A stretch of DNA of 64,000 bases. Source: Lachnospiraceae bacterium (GTDB taxonomy: Bacteria > Bacillota > Clostridia > Lachnospirales > Lachnospiraceae). Of this stretch, positions 24,494 to 33,926 are shown in pieces. A program made the translations under genes and the position numbers. The stretch lies in the NCBI GenBank assembly GCA_024691305.1, contig JAILNS010000002.1:1-64000 (forward strand). The letters are read 5' to 3'. Position 1 is the first letter of the stretch. The number at the start of each line of letters is the position of its first letter. The notes under the pieces were generated by a model. That model saw nothing but the letters and a program-made list of their open reading frames with translations. It did no database searches and had not been told where the DNA came from.

Positions 24494-26086
24494 TCATTCA
24501 TACGATGTCAGTTTAACATCCCCGCGAAGTTTTACAAACTTACAATATTTGGCAGGTGTCTTTACAGCCATGGAAACATCCGATATACATACTTTTGTTC
24601 CCGGATATACCGTTCCTTTGACCCTGACTTCGGCAGGTGTATCAACATTGAAGTTATTCTCAAGATCGGCAAGTCTGACCATTATTCTCGCAAGTTCTTC
24701 GTCGGTGGTTTTCTGAACAGCCATCAGCTGGGAGATATATTTTTTATGTTCAGCATCCAGTACCGCACCGGATTTGATCTTCATCGCCATATTATTTAAA
24801 ACAGGCATTATCTGATCAAGAGATTTCTGCTTTTCGGCAGCCTGGTTTCTAAGATCCATGATTTCTTTTTTGATCACAGGAGACATTCCGACTTCAATGA
24901 TCGTATCATTTGCCATTTCAGATCCCAGAGTCTTAACCTCTACCATTCCTCCTGCTGTGGCACGGCCTCCGGATATCATACCTTTCCTGCCGTCTACTAT
25001 GATATCGCTGCCTGCGGATATCGTGGAATGCATTATAGCTTCAGCCGATATATAACCGCCTGCCGTAGCATTAACATTTTCAAGGTATTTTGCGATGATA
25101 TTACCGCCGGCTTTAAGAACTGCTTTGCCCATACCATTTACACCACGGGCAACTATTATATTTCCGCCGGCCTCAACGATCGCGCCTTCTATAACACCGT
25201 TTACGGTCACATCTCCCTTGACATGAACCTCATAATTGGTATCTACGTTTCCTGTGATGATAACACTTCCGTCAAATTCGATATTACCTGTTGCAGTACT
25301 TACTTCCTCAAATGTAAGAGAATTATTAACAAAGATCTGCTCGCCTACAAGGCTGACGTTTCCGTCAACATCGGATATGAGCGAATTGCCGTCCTCACTT
25401 TTGTGAATATTGGCACCGAATTTAAAAGATACACTTTGCGGCTCTCTGGCTTTAACAATACTTCCGTCAACCGCCCTACCGTCTGACCCGCGATATGAAG
25501 GATGTAACTTAGCGATGACCTGTCCCTTTGCACATGCCTGAAGGACATTCAGATGGAAGAAGTCAACACTTCCGTCTTCAAGAAGTGTAGGCCTTTGTTT
25601 TCTGTCAGTATTAAACAGATATTCTATAGACCCGTCAACACTGTCTTCGGGCGCATTACCTTCGGCTATCACTATATCCTCACAATACCTGGGATTAGCT
25701 ACTAAATCGGCTATAACATCTTCTTTGATCCCAAATACTACTTTTTTGGAAGCCAGACTGTTTTTTATATCAGAGACATCTAACTTGGTCCCGCCCTCAC
25801 TGGCGCTATAAAGACGTATCGTAGCAGACATCTTATCCTGAGCAACCTCAATATTCGCCGTTTCGGAAACAGGCTGGATAGGATGCATATTGAGTGTTAC
25901 GGTATTGTCTTTTGTAGCTGCGAGATCTATAGCCTTGCCTAATGAACCGGCATCATAAGATATGTTCTTGCCTGAAAGATATGCGATGACATCTGCAGCC
26001 TTGACCGGGCTCCCCCCTTCGGTCGGTGCAAATAAATCCAGATTAGTCGACATCCCGGTTACTGCAATCCTAAAATATCCATTCAT
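24494..26086 (-). CDS. fapA: FapA (DUF342) family flagellar assembly protein
   Basis: Protein of 530 residues. The central part (about 200-370) is a long beta-helix-like series of short repeats with 'GNI..A' turns (for example GNIIVARGVNGM, GGNIIAKYLENV, GGYISAEA, GSDIIVDGRKGM), typical of DUF342/FapA, flanked by an N-terminal domain and a C-terminal coiled coil (residues 390-480). FapA proteins are common in flagellar loci of Firmicutes and some proteobacteria, and in Vibrio FapA affects flagellar placement; the biochemical role is unsettled. I start at the ATG at 26084-26086, which follows a GGTGGGGG site; an earlier GTG overlaps that site. It follows fliA by 34 bp. Confidence 0.85.
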   Translation of the reverse strand: MNGYFRIAVTGMSTNLDLFAPTEGGSPVKAADVIAYLSGKNISYDAGSLGKAIDLAATKDNTVTLNMHPIQPVSETANIEVAQDKMSATIRLYSASEGGTKLDVSDIKNSLASKKVVFGIKEDVIADLVANPRYCEDIVIAEGNAPEDSVDGSIEYLFNTDRKQRPTLLEDGSVDFFHLNVLQACAKGQVIAKLHPSYRGSDGRAVDGSIVKAREPQSVSFKFGANIHKSEDGNSLISDVDGNVSLVGEQIFVNNSLTFEEVSTATGNIEFDGSVIITGNVDTNYEVHVKGDVTVNGVIEGAIVEAGGNIIVARGVNGMGKAVLKAGGNIIAKYLENVNATAGGYISAEAIMHSTISAGSDIIVDGRKGMISGGRATAGGMVEVKTLGSEMANDTIIEVGMSPVIKKEIMDLRNQAAEKQKSLDQIMPVLNNMAMKIKSGAVLDAEHKKYISQLMAVQKTTDEELARIMVRLADLENNFNVDTPAEVRVKGTVYPGTKVCISDVSMAVKTPAKYCKFVKLRGDVKLTSYE

Positions 26087-26120
26087 CGTGTTAACCCCCA
26101 CCTATTCATCATGTAACTTA

Positions 26121-26891
26121 TCATACCGTATCGGTAAGAATATTCATGTACTTGCCAAGCTTCTTCTGTAATTTTTGTAATGCCTTGGTATGAAGCTGTG
26201 AGGCGCGTGACTCTGAGACCTCCAAAACCATACTGATCTCCTTCTGAGTCATATCTTCGTAATAAAACATAAGGATAACCTGTCGTTCTTTATCCGTCAG
26301 TGTTTCTAGTGCTTCGGCAAGCATCCTTTTTAATTCTTCTTTTTCCAGAGCCTCTTCAGGGCCTTCGATACGGCTGTTGCCATATCTTTCGTTAGGAATC
26401 TCGCTTCCTGATTCCGTAAACTCGTCAAGTGAAATAACCCCGGTAACTTTCATCTGTGACTGCCAATCGGTATATTCATCCTCGGTAATACCGAGTTTCT
26501 CGGCTATCTGCTCATCGCTTGCAGTCTGTCCGGTAGCTATTTCTATCTCATGGATCGCTGCGTCGATCTGACGCTGTCTTTGACGCACCGTACGAGGGAT
26601 CCAGTCCATCTTTCTGATCTGGTCAAGAATAGATCCTCTTATACGAAGTGATGCATAGGTCTCAAATTTTACATCTTTGAGCATATCAAACTTGTCTATG
26701 GCATCTATAAGACCGAAAATGCCATAACTTACCAGGTCCTCATATTCCACGTTGTAACCCAGATACATGGACAGACGACCTGCTACGACCTTAACCAAAG
26801 GTGCATATTCCAATATTAGTTTTTCTCTGATTTCCGAGGATCCGGTCCGTTTATAATCGTCCCAGAGTCTCTTGCGACCGTTATCATCCAT
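26121..26891 (-). CDS. fliA: RNA polymerase sigma factor FliA/SigD (sigma-28, WhiG family)
   Basis: Sigma factor of 256 residues that directs late flagellar genes (filament, chemotaxis receptors). Region 2 is seen as EYEDLVSYGIFGLIDAIDKF (residues 50-69) and KFETYASLRIRGSILDQIRK (74-95), the FliA-type core. Region 4 has LTDKERQVILMFYYEDMTQK (about 197-216) followed by EISMVLEVSESRASQLHTKA, the HTH that reads the -35. All regions are intact. It overlaps the upstream membrane-protein gene by 8 bp, so its translation is coupled to that gene. As in B. subtilis, it sits near the 3' end of the operon, where its level depends on long-range transcription. Confidence 0.95.
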   Translation of the reverse strand: MDDNGRKRLWDDYKRTGSSEIREKLILEYAPLVKVVAGRLSMYLGYNVEYEDLVSYGIFGLIDAIDKFDMLKDVKFETYASLRIRGSILDQIRKMDWIPRTVRQRQRQIDAAIHEIEIATGQTASDEQIAEKLGITEDEYTDWQSQMKVTGVISLDEFTESGSEIPNERYGNSRIEGPEEALEKEELKRMLAEALETLTDKERQVILMFYYEDMTQKEISMVLEVSESRASQLHTKALQKLQKKLGKYMNILTDTV

Positions 26892-27399
26892 TGTCTTCGG
26901 CCTTTACTTCCTCAGTTTCCACTAATCCTTTATTAATAACTTCACCTTCGTCCGAAACCTCATCATTCTCTATTGCAAAGCGTTCAAACATATATTGGAT
27001 AAGGCTTCCCGCAATCCAGGCAATGATAAGGATTATCAAAAGCCAGGTAAGCATTTTCCTGTTCGAAAATTTCATTATGAACATTGTTATGCTCGCTATG
27101 GCTCCTACAACAAGAACAACGCCCGGAGTAATGAGTCTTCGCTTTTTTCGTCTCAGCTTCAACTCCTTCTGGCGTTCTTCTTCTTCTTTCTTTCTGCGTT
27201 GCTCTTCTTCAAGTTCAGCGAGGCGTCTTAGTTTCTCTTCTTCCCGCTCTCTGACCGTCTTGGGATGTGCTGCCTCAACTTCAATATGCGGTGGCACTAT
27301 CTGCCTGTCGGCCTCTGCCCGCTCTCCTCGGCGAGCATTGGCATCTTCACTGCCATAAGAATACTCTTCACTTCGCCCGTCGCGTGTATCATCCGCCAT
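26884..27399 (-). CDS. Unknown two-TM protein with charged coiled coil, overlapping fliA
   Basis: I do not recognise a family. The protein has 171 residues: a hydrophilic, acidic start (residues 1-45), a highly charged coiled coil (46-88, EEEKLRRLAELEEEQRRKKE and onward) and two hydrophobic segments at about 90-109 and 116-137, then an acidic tail. With a short loop between the two segments, both ends should be on the same side, probably the cytoplasm. It lies between cheD and fliA, a place where B. subtilis has no gene, and overlaps fliA. Coupling to the sigma factor may indicate a regulatory or basal-body role. An anti-sigma (FlgM-like) function is not supported by its sequence. Confidence 0.72.
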   Translation of the reverse strand: MADDTRDGRSEEYSYGSEDANARRGERAEADRQIVPPHIEVEAAHPKTVREREEEKLRRLAELEEEQRRKKEEEERQKELKLRRKKRRLITPGVVLVVGAIASITMFIMKFSNRKMLTWLLIILIIAWIAGSLIQYMFERFAIENDEVSDEGEVINKGLVETEEVKAEDNG

Positions 27400-27416
27400 T
27401 GATAAACCTCAGCAGA

Positions 27417-27908
27417 TCATATGGTCTTATCGGTTTTACCGACAGACCTGATCACAAAATCACCTGTTTCAGGATAAAAGACAACGGTGCGGCCATAATT
27501 GTTTCCGGTATCCTCGGCAAGGATCGGTATTCTGTATTCAGCCAGTTTCTTCTTGACTGCCTCCACATTACGATCACCGACACGCATCATCTTATCACTG
27601 GTAGCATGTGCAAACATCTGAGCACCGCCTGCTATCTTAGCCACAAGTTTATTCTTATTACATCCCTTGGCCACCAATCTGTTTACAAGTTCTTCAACTC
27701 CGGTGTCAGCAAATTTCGGCACATTGATCGGACCACTTGATGTTATTGCTTTTGAATCGGGAAGCATAACATGAGCAAGTCCGCCCCAAGGCTTACCGGG
27801 TTCCCTTAATGCCACACCGACACATGAGCCAAGCCCCAAAGTGGTTATTCCATCAGGTGCCTGGCACACGTTAAGATCAGCCATACCAACTTTAACTATA
27901 TCAGCCAT
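27417..27908 (-). CDS. cheD: Chemoreceptor glutamine deamidase CheD
   Basis: Deamidates glutamines in methyl-accepting receptors and stimulates CheC. The catalytic triad expected from T. maritima CheD (T21, C27, H44) is matched in spacing by T23, C29 and H46: TTLGLGSCVGV and GLAHVMLP. The 163-residue length is usual. It follows cheC by 21 bp, the standard pair in Firmicutes adaptation. Intact. Confidence 0.97.
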   Translation of the reverse strand: MADIVKVGMADLNVCQAPDGITTLGLGSCVGVALREPGKPWGGLAHVMLPDSKAITSSGPINVPKFADTGVEELVNRLVAKGCNKNKLVAKIAGGAQMFAHATSDKMMRVGDRNVEAVKKKLAEYRIPILAEDTGNNYGRTVVFYPETGDFVIRSVGKTDKTI

Positions 27909-27929
27909 TATATAAACTCCAGTAAAAAA

Positions 27930-28562
27930 CTACATAATGGGTATTCCAAGCGCCTTGAGGATCGTCCCATAGGATTCAACGTCGGGTAACAAAATGAAAT
28001 AACCATCCAATTCAACTTCATCAAAGAAATTATTCTGTATAAGCAGTATCTGGTCGCCCTGAATACCAAACTGAATAGCAGGTACACTTAATATCGCACC
28101 CGCCATATCTACGGTAAGATCAGGAGTCGAAGGATAAATGCACAGATTCGTAAGCCCCGAGAGTGCATTCAGATAGGCTCCGGTAATGATATTTCCGACT
28201 TCTCTTAATGCTGAAAGTTCCATTTCATTGAAGTCTTCTCCGGGTTCTGAAGCACCCATACCCATCATGAGCTTATTGGTCAGGTGACGAGCTCCTTCTT
28301 TTTCGATCATAAACATGATGCTTCCGGTAATATCGCCCTCAACTCCGAGCAAAATACCTACCATGATCACTTCTTCACCACCGACGATCTCACCAACATC
28401 TTTGAATTCAAGCAAAGAGACCTTAGGTACAGACATGTCCACCTTAGTATCGAGCATCTGTGCAAGAGCCGTGGTAGCATTGCCTGCGCCTATGTTTCCT
28501 ATCTCTTTGAGGACATCAAAGTACATGCTGTTAACGTCATTTAATGACATATTATCAGCCAT
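27930..28562 (-). CDS. cheC: CheY-P phosphatase CheC
   Basis: Protein of 210 residues that dephosphorylates CheY-P and binds CheD. Two active-site helices with the ExxN signature are visible: LKEIGNIGAGNA (E20, N23) and LREVGNIITGAY (E121, N124), so both catalytic sites seem present. The domain is the same as that in FliY but without a FliN tail. It starts at 28560-28562 downstream of cheW by 13 bp. Confidence 0.97.
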   Translation of the reverse strand: MADNMSLNDVNSMYFDVLKEIGNIGAGNATTALAQMLDTKVDMSVPKVSLLEFKDVGEIVGGEEVIMVGILLGVEGDITGSIMFMIEKEGARHLTNKLMMGMGASEPGEDFNEMELSALREVGNIITGAYLNALSGLTNLCIYPSTPDLTVDMAGAILSVPAIQFGIQGDQILLIQNNFFDEVELDGYFILLPDVESYGTILKALGIPIM

Positions 28563-28575
28563 ATCTATCTCCTTA

Positions 28576-29022
28576 TCATATCTGTTCGTCTATAAGAGCA
28601 TTAAGATTCAAAATGGATATAAGGCCATCTTCTGATTTGCCTACTCCCTGTACGAAAGCATCATCTTTATTGGAGTCTGCTACCTTCTCTATCGTATCGG
28701 CATTGAGTGTTACAACCTCATTAACTGCATCCACGATAAATCCGATATATCCCTGCTGTTCAAACTTTAAGATAATGATCCTTGTTGCTGAAGTTTCCAC
28801 GTCGGGTTCAAGTCCCATCTTGATGCGGGTACTCATAACCGGAACAACCTCACCACGAAGGTTAATAACGCCTTTGATATACGAAGCAACTTCGGGAACT
28901 CTGGTCATCCTCTGCATACGTACAATATTATCTACGTAGCTGATATTGATACCAAAACGTTCTTCACCTAATTTAACTACTATATACTGAATACTGGTAC
29001 TTATGGTTGACAGTTCATCCAT
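28576..29022 (-). CDS. cheW: Chemotaxis coupling protein CheW
   Basis: Single CheW domain of 148 residues that couples receptors to the CheA kinase. The family landmarks are present: EERFGINISYVDNIVRM near residue 18, VIN-L-RGEVVPVMSTRIKM (about residues 46-65) and QQGYIGFIVDAVNEVVTL (about 85-105). It lies between cheA and cheC with gaps of 19 and 13 bp. Confidence 0.97.
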   Translation of the reverse strand: MDELSTISTSIQYIVVKLGEERFGINISYVDNIVRMQRMTRVPEVASYIKGVINLRGEVVPVMSTRIKMGLEPDVETSATRIIILKFEQQGYIGFIVDAVNEVVTLNADTIEKVADSNKDDAFVQGVGKSEDGLISILNLNALIDEQI

Positions 29023-29041
29023 TGTTAATACCTCCTATCTG

Positions 29042-31165
29042 TCAGATCAACACGTTGGCATCCAGGATCAGGGCAACTTCACCGTCACCAAGAATGGTTG
29101 CGCCGCTTATTACTTTACACTTGTTGATATACTTGCCAAGCGACTTGATAACAACTTCCTGCTGACCCATAAGTTCATCTACAACGAGGCCTGCGAGTTT
29201 GTCGCCCTTCTTAACTATAACAACTATAAGGTGCTCCGGATCTTCATCTGAAAGTCTGGGAGCGTCAAGTACGGTGTGAAGATCGATAAGAGGAATAACC
29301 GAACCTCTTAAATGGATAACTTCCTTATTCTCAACGAGCTTGATGCTGTCTCTTGAGATATCCTCTATAGTCTGTATGGAGCCAAGTGATATAGCGTACT
29401 TCTCGCCTCCGACTGTGACCATCAAAGCCTGGATGATCGCAAGTGTAAGAGGAAGTCGTATAGACCAGGTAGATCCTTCGCCCAGTTTGCTCTTAACTTC
29501 TACCTCACCGCTAAGGGATTCGATCTTTGATTTAACAACATCCAAACCTACGCCACGACCCGATACGTCGGATACGACTTTTGCTGTAGAGAAGCCTGCA
29601 TGGAACAGAAGATCTATGATCTCCTTTTCGCTCATGTTGTCGCCCTGCTCGGCTGTGATAACGCCTCTCTCTATAGCCTTGGCTTTAACGGCTTCGGTAT
29701 CAATTCCATTACCGTCATCTCTTACTTCGATTATAACGTTATTGCCTTCCTGATAAGCATCAAGGAAGATAGAACCAACTTCGGGCTTACCTCTTTCCTT
29801 ACGTACCTCGGCAGATTCAAGCCCATGATCGGCAGAATTACGAAGCAAGTGCATAAGGGGATCGCCAATCTCATCAACAACGGTACGATCGAGCTCGGTA
29901 TCTTCACCGGACATATACAGTTCCATCTTCTTTCCAAGTTTCTTGGAGAGGTCTCTGATCATACGAGGGAATTTGGATACAACGCTCTCGATAGGAACCA
30001 TTCGTACCTTCATGACAGACTCATGAAGACTGGTAGTTACAGATTCAAGGTATTCAACCTGTTCCGTTATCGCCGAATTTGTTCTTTCTTCAGTATTTCC
30101 ACTGGCTGCAACAAGTGAGTTCTTGGCAATGATAAGCTCACTGACAAGATTCATGAGTACATCCAGTTTCTCGATATCAACACGAACCGTTCTGTTAACA
30201 ACAGGCTTACCTGCAGGCTTCTTGTCAGCCTTGGCAGGTGCAGCACCTGAAGGTGCGGGAGCGTTCTTTACGGTTTCGGGCTCATGACTGCTTTCAGCTT
30301 TTGTTTCCTGTACAGCAGGAGTATTATCTGCTTCTTCATCCTCATCGGATTCCATCTCAGTGCTGTCAAGATCAAGAACACCGCCGGTAACATTCTCTAT
30401 TTCAGACACGCCTTTAGCCGCGGTTATAAGTTCATCCAAAGGCTTTTCGGAAATTGCGATAAGCGAGAAATCAAAATCAAATTTCTCATCCTCGATATCC
30501 TGAGTGGAAGGATCGGAAATAATAACTTCTCCGAGTTCTTCTATCGCTTTAAACACAAGGAAAGCTCTTGCAGCCTTAAGTATGCATGACTCCTGAATCT
30601 TTACGGTAAGGCCGTAAGGCGTCTTGCCCTGCTTAAGCGCTTCACCGAGAACAGTCGTCTCTGCGTCGCCAAGTTTGATATGTTTCCATGCATCGTCTGC
30701 CGAATCAGAGGAACCCGCCGCTGCTTTAGTCTCCTCAGCGCTTTCTTTTGCCGGACCGGCATCATCCTTGGAAGCCCCTGTTCCGCCGTTTAATATATCA
30801 TTTAGAGCCTTGATCAGGTTCTCATTCGTTTCAGTTCCCTCATCTGAACTTTCACGGATATTATTGGTATATCCTTCCAATGCATCAAGGCACTGGAAAA
30901 GAACATCGATCATATCTGATTTGATCTTGATATTTCCGTTTCTAACCTCAGAGAAGACATTCTCCATATCATGGGTCAGGTTCTGCATGTTCTTATAGCC
31001 CATAGTACCTGCCATACCCTTAAGAGAGTGTGCTGCACGGAATATCTCATTGATAGTATCTTCGTTTTCCGGCTCCTGCTCGAGTATCATGATCGGATCG
31101 CTTAAGCTCTGGAGATGTTCGCCGGCTTCAGCCAGAAAAATGTCCAGATATTGACTTACATCCAT
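29042..31165 (-). CDS. cheA: Chemotaxis histidine kinase CheA
   Basis: Kinase of 707 residues with all five domains. P1 (Hpt) has the phosphorylated histidine H46 in FRAAHSLKGMAGTMGY. P2 (about residues 160-270) is the response-regulator docking domain, with acidic linkers around it (residues 140-160 and 275-325). P3 is the dimerisation helices from about 330. P4 is the ATPase with LLRNSADHGLE (N box), VRDDGNGID (G1) and GRGVGLDVVKSKIESL (G2). P5 is the CheW-like end domain. Phosphorylates CheY and CheB of the same operon. Complete. Confidence 0.98.
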   Translation of the reverse strand: MDVSQYLDIFLAEAGEHLQSLSDPIMILEQEPENEDTINEIFRAAHSLKGMAGTMGYKNMQNLTHDMENVFSEVRNGNIKIKSDMIDVLFQCLDALEGYTNNIRESSDEGTETNENLIKALNDILNGGTGASKDDAGPAKESAEETKAAAGSSDSADDAWKHIKLGDAETTVLGEALKQGKTPYGLTVKIQESCILKAARAFLVFKAIEELGEVIISDPSTQDIEDEKFDFDFSLIAISEKPLDELITAAKGVSEIENVTGGVLDLDSTEMESDEDEEADNTPAVQETKAESSHEPETVKNAPAPSGAAPAKADKKPAGKPVVNRTVRVDIEKLDVLMNLVSELIIAKNSLVAASGNTEERTNSAITEQVEYLESVTTSLHESVMKVRMVPIESVVSKFPRMIRDLSKKLGKKMELYMSGEDTELDRTVVDEIGDPLMHLLRNSADHGLESAEVRKERGKPEVGSIFLDAYQEGNNVIIEVRDDGNGIDTEAVKAKAIERGVITAEQGDNMSEKEIIDLLFHAGFSTAKVVSDVSGRGVGLDVVKSKIESLSGEVEVKSKLGEGSTWSIRLPLTLAIIQALMVTVGGEKYAISLGSIQTIEDISRDSIKLVENKEVIHLRGSVIPLIDLHTVLDAPRLSDEDPEHLIVVIVKKGDKLAGLVVDELMGQQEVVIKSLGKYINKCKVISGATILGDGEVALILDANVLI

Positions 31166-31191
31166 TTAGTTCCACCGTTCCTTTCTTGTGT

Positions 31192-32259
31192 TTAACGTAC
31201 CCCTACGTTCATAACGATTTCCTGTGCTATCTGATCCAACGGTACCTGCTGATCCGAAAGTCCGCTTTTGACTGCCGATTTCGGCATTCCGTATACTGCG
31301 CAGGTGTCTTCCGTTTGCGTTATAACATGTACCTTCTTTTTTTCTTTCAGATGGACTATACCTTCAGTTCCGTCAGCACCCATGCCTGTCATTACCACGC
31401 ACACGATCTCATTGACCTTGGATGAGGAAAGCGATTCAAACATATAGTTTGCACACGGTTTAACACCTTCCCTTGACGGCTCGTCGGTATAATGTATTGA
31501 ATACTTGCTCGCCATTGTAAGAATGTTCATGTGTTTACCACCCATAGAGATATACACATGTCCGTTCTCAAGCACATCTCCTTCCTTTGCTTCCGAGACG
31601 GTAACTTCACTAAGAGTATTAAGTCTCTCTGCAAGAGAAGCGGTAAAACCTACCGGCATGTGCTGAACGAGTACAACAGGTGCAGCCAGATTACCCGGCA
31701 GATTAGGTATTACCGATTGAAGTGCCTTGGGGCCGCCGGTTGACGACGCTATGGCAACTATCTTGGAGCCTGAGACTGAAGCATGTCTGCTCACAAGTTC
31801 AACAACCTTTTTGGATGTCTTGATAGAATCCATTGTGATCGCCGGGCTAAATGAAGGAATCCTGGATAAGCAGACACTCTCGAGAGTTCTCAACATCCTT
31901 TTTTGGAATTCCTGCTCCTTGCAATCAAAGGCATTGCTAGGCTTATGAATGAAATCCAGTGCTCCCAGATCCAGTGCATCAAGTGTTACTTTAGCCCCCT
32001 CCATAGTATCGGTAGAAGCCATCATAACACGGACATTGATCCTCTTCTTATGAAGTTCCTTAAGAAGAGTGATACCGTCCATCTGAGGCATATTGACATC
32101 CAATACGACCGCATCATATGTATTTTTTTGCAGTTTCTCTAGTGCCTCTACACCGTTATTTGCACGATCTTCCACATGAAATCTGGAATCTGAATCAATT
32201 ATATCACCCAAAACCCTTCTCATGAGTGCAGAATCATCTACAAGTAATATTTTTTTCAT
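31192..32259 (-). CDS. cheB: Chemotaxis response regulator protein-glutamate methylesterase CheB
   Basis: Protein of 355 residues: receiver domain (residues 1-120, D8, D9 and phosphorylation site D54 in VVLDVNMPQMDG) plus methylesterase domain (165-350). The catalytic serine is S173 in AIASSTGGPKAL, the histidine is in VQHMPVGFTASL and the aspartate in MTGMGADGTEG. It removes methyl groups from receptors and, like all CheB, may also deamidate, a role partly shared with CheD here. It lies 26 bp before cheA. Confidence 0.98.
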   Translation of the reverse strand: MKKILLVDDSALMRRVLGDIIDSDSRFHVEDRANNGVEALEKLQKNTYDAVVLDVNMPQMDGITLLKELHKKRINVRVMMASTDTMEGAKVTLDALDLGALDFIHKPSNAFDCKEQEFQKRMLRTLESVCLSRIPSFSPAITMDSIKTSKKVVELVSRHASVSGSKIVAIASSTGGPKALQSVIPNLPGNLAAPVVLVQHMPVGFTASLAERLNTLSEVTVSEAKEGDVLENGHVYISMGGKHMNILTMASKYSIHYTDEPSREGVKPCANYMFESLSSSKVNEIVCVVMTGMGADGTEGIVHLKEKKKVHVITQTEDTCAVYGMPKSAVKSGLSDQQVPLDQIAQEIVMNVGVR

Positions 32260-32264
32260 GTAAT

Positions 32265-32996
32265 TTATATTCCCTTCTCTTTGTGTCTGTTCTTACGCTC
32301 TTCATTAAAAATGAATTTGATGATCTCCTCACGTTCATCGACGTCCATATTAATATATTTTACGCGGTGTTCATATACCCCCTGGCGGTTTTCAAGTTCC
32401 CTGGATTCCAGTACTTTTCCGACAAGACTGTAGTGTTTGGGAACGCCGTCAGCCACAAGATCGTAGTTGCACAGGATCAGACTTCCGTTTTCGTATTTAA
32501 GATTAGATACGAACTTCAGTCCACCTCCGCTTATATCCACTATAACGCTTCTTTTGAGCGGTAATTCCGGCTGTAATAAATTTCGGGAATCATTCAGGGA
32601 ATCGATCTCCTCTTTAAGAAGTTCCCTCGAATTCATTTCAAGTGCACAACTGAAACGATAGTATTCACGTCTCTGGTATTTTCTTAAGTTTGTTGTAAGA
32701 TCCAGAGCCAGAACATAAACATTATTATCACGATATCTGTCTACAACTTTGGCCACGCACTGATACAGGCCGTTATCCGTGTAAAAACACAGTTCATACT
32801 CACCATCTATCGGGAGCAGTATCAGCTTGGTCTGCTCCATGGGCATGAGAAGCTCAATACGCTCATCAGAGATGATGTCATACACCTTCGACGTATATAC
32901 CTTTCTTTCTTCATTTTCTGATGAGTCATTAAGTTTGAGACGTTTGACTGCCTGTAACTCAACTCTGTTTCCAACCACAACATATTTAGATAGCAT
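32265..32996 (-). CDS. PilZ domain flagellar brake protein (YcgR-like)
   Basis: Protein of 243 residues: a YcgR-type N-terminal domain (residues 1-105) and a PilZ domain. The cyclic-di-GMP motifs are present: RxxxR as YQRREYYRFS (about residues 114-123) and DxSxxG as VDISGGGLKF (about 172-181). YcgR proteins slow or bias the motor when they bind c-di-GMP; B. subtilis YpfA/DgrA is the Firmicutes example. Encoding it inside the operon between flhG and cheB ties second-messenger control to motor synthesis. It is 5 bp from cheB. Confidence 0.92.
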   Translation of the reverse strand: MLSKYVVVGNRVELQAVKRLKLNDSSENEERKVYTSKVYDIISDERIELLMPMEQTKLILLPIDGEYELCFYTDNGLYQCVAKVVDRYRDNNVYVLALDLTTNLRKYQRREYYRFSCALEMNSRELLKEEIDSLNDSRNLLQPELPLKRSVIVDISGGGLKFVSNLKYENGSLILCNYDLVADGVPKHYSLVGKVLESRELENRQGVYEHRVKYINMDVDEREEIIKFIFNEERKNRHKEKGI

Positions 32997-33016
32997 GTAT
33001 ACCTCCCGGTCTCATT

Positions 33017-33904
33017 TTATGATTGAGATTTTTTTGCCGTAGTAACTATATGTGAAAAGAACGCCGCCATACCCCTCTTATGTAATTTTTCGGGCTCTAT
33101 ATTCATAAGCTTGGCAGCAATGGTTTCATAAGCAACAGAAGACTTGGCTCCGGGATTCTGGATCGAAACCGGCGTTTGCTGCATAACAGCTTTAACCAGT
33201 TGCTGATCCTGCGGAACACTTCCGAGATAGCTGATCGGAAGATGCAAATATCTGTTTACAACTGCATTTAATTTATTAAACAGGGCCTGTCCTTCATTTT
33301 CGGAGTCAACCTTATTGGCAACCACTTTTATCTGCGAATAATCCCTGTCAAAACGGTTATGTCTGTTCAAGGCTTTAAGTAATGAGTAAGAATCGGTGAT
33401 CGATGTGGGCTCAGGCGTTGTCACAAGGAGTATCTCGCCGCTTGCTACCAGAAACTCCAGCACGGCATCGGATATTCCCGCCCCCGTATCAACAATTATT
33501 ATATCGGCTATAGCATCTAGTTCGGCAAGGTTCTGTATGATATAAGTCAGATAATCCCTGCCAAGATTCGACATTCCCGCTATACCCGAACCTCCGGAGA
33601 TAAAGCCGACCTCCATGGGTCCCCAGGTTATGATCTCACGTATATTTTTATTCTGGTATATAAGATCACAAAGATTATGTTTCGGTACAGCGCCAAACAT
33701 TATCTCGATATTTGCGAGGCCAAAATCAGCATCCAGTATGATCACTCTTTGACCGAGTTTTCTAAACTGAATGGCAAGATTAATCGAGGTGTTCGACTTT
33801 CCGACGCCACCTTTTCCGCTGGTCACCGTTATGACCCGTGATATGGGCCTGCTTGGTGCATTATTGGATTTTACAAGGTTTCTCAAGGCTGTGGCCTGAT
33901 CCAT
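33017..33904 (-). CDS. flhG: MinD/ParA-family flagellar number regulator FlhG (YlxH)
   Basis: ATPase of 295 residues that works with FlhF to set flagellar number and place. The deviant Walker A motif is TVTSGKGGVGKSNTSINLA (about residues 26-44), followed by VIILDADFGLANIE (switch) and IIIVDTGAGISDAVL (Walker B). The N-terminal DQATALRNLV stretch is the short activator helix that stimulates the FlhF GTPase. The C-terminal amphipathic helix is not obvious by eye. It follows flhF by 22 bp. Confidence 0.95.
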   Translation of the reverse strand: MDQATALRNLVKSNNAPSRPISRVITVTSGKGGVGKSNTSINLAIQFRKLGQRVIILDADFGLANIEIMFGAVPKHNLCDLIYQNKNIREIITWGPMEVGFISGGSGIAGMSNLGRDYLTYIIQNLAELDAIADIIIVDTGAGISDAVLEFLVASGEILLVTTPEPTSITDSYSLLKALNRHNRFDRDYSQIKVVANKVDSENEGQALFNKLNAVVNRYLHLPISYLGSVPQDQQLVKAVMQQTPVSIQNPGAKSSVAYETIAAKLMNIEPEKLHKRGMAAFFSHIVTTAKKSQS

Positions 33905-33926
33905 CTTATATCCCGCCTGTGTTTTT

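Noticed and set aside
26884-27399. Anti-sigma factor FlgM next to fliA
   Set aside because: The protein has two membrane segments and a charged coiled coil; FlgM is a small soluble protein with a different C-terminal motif.
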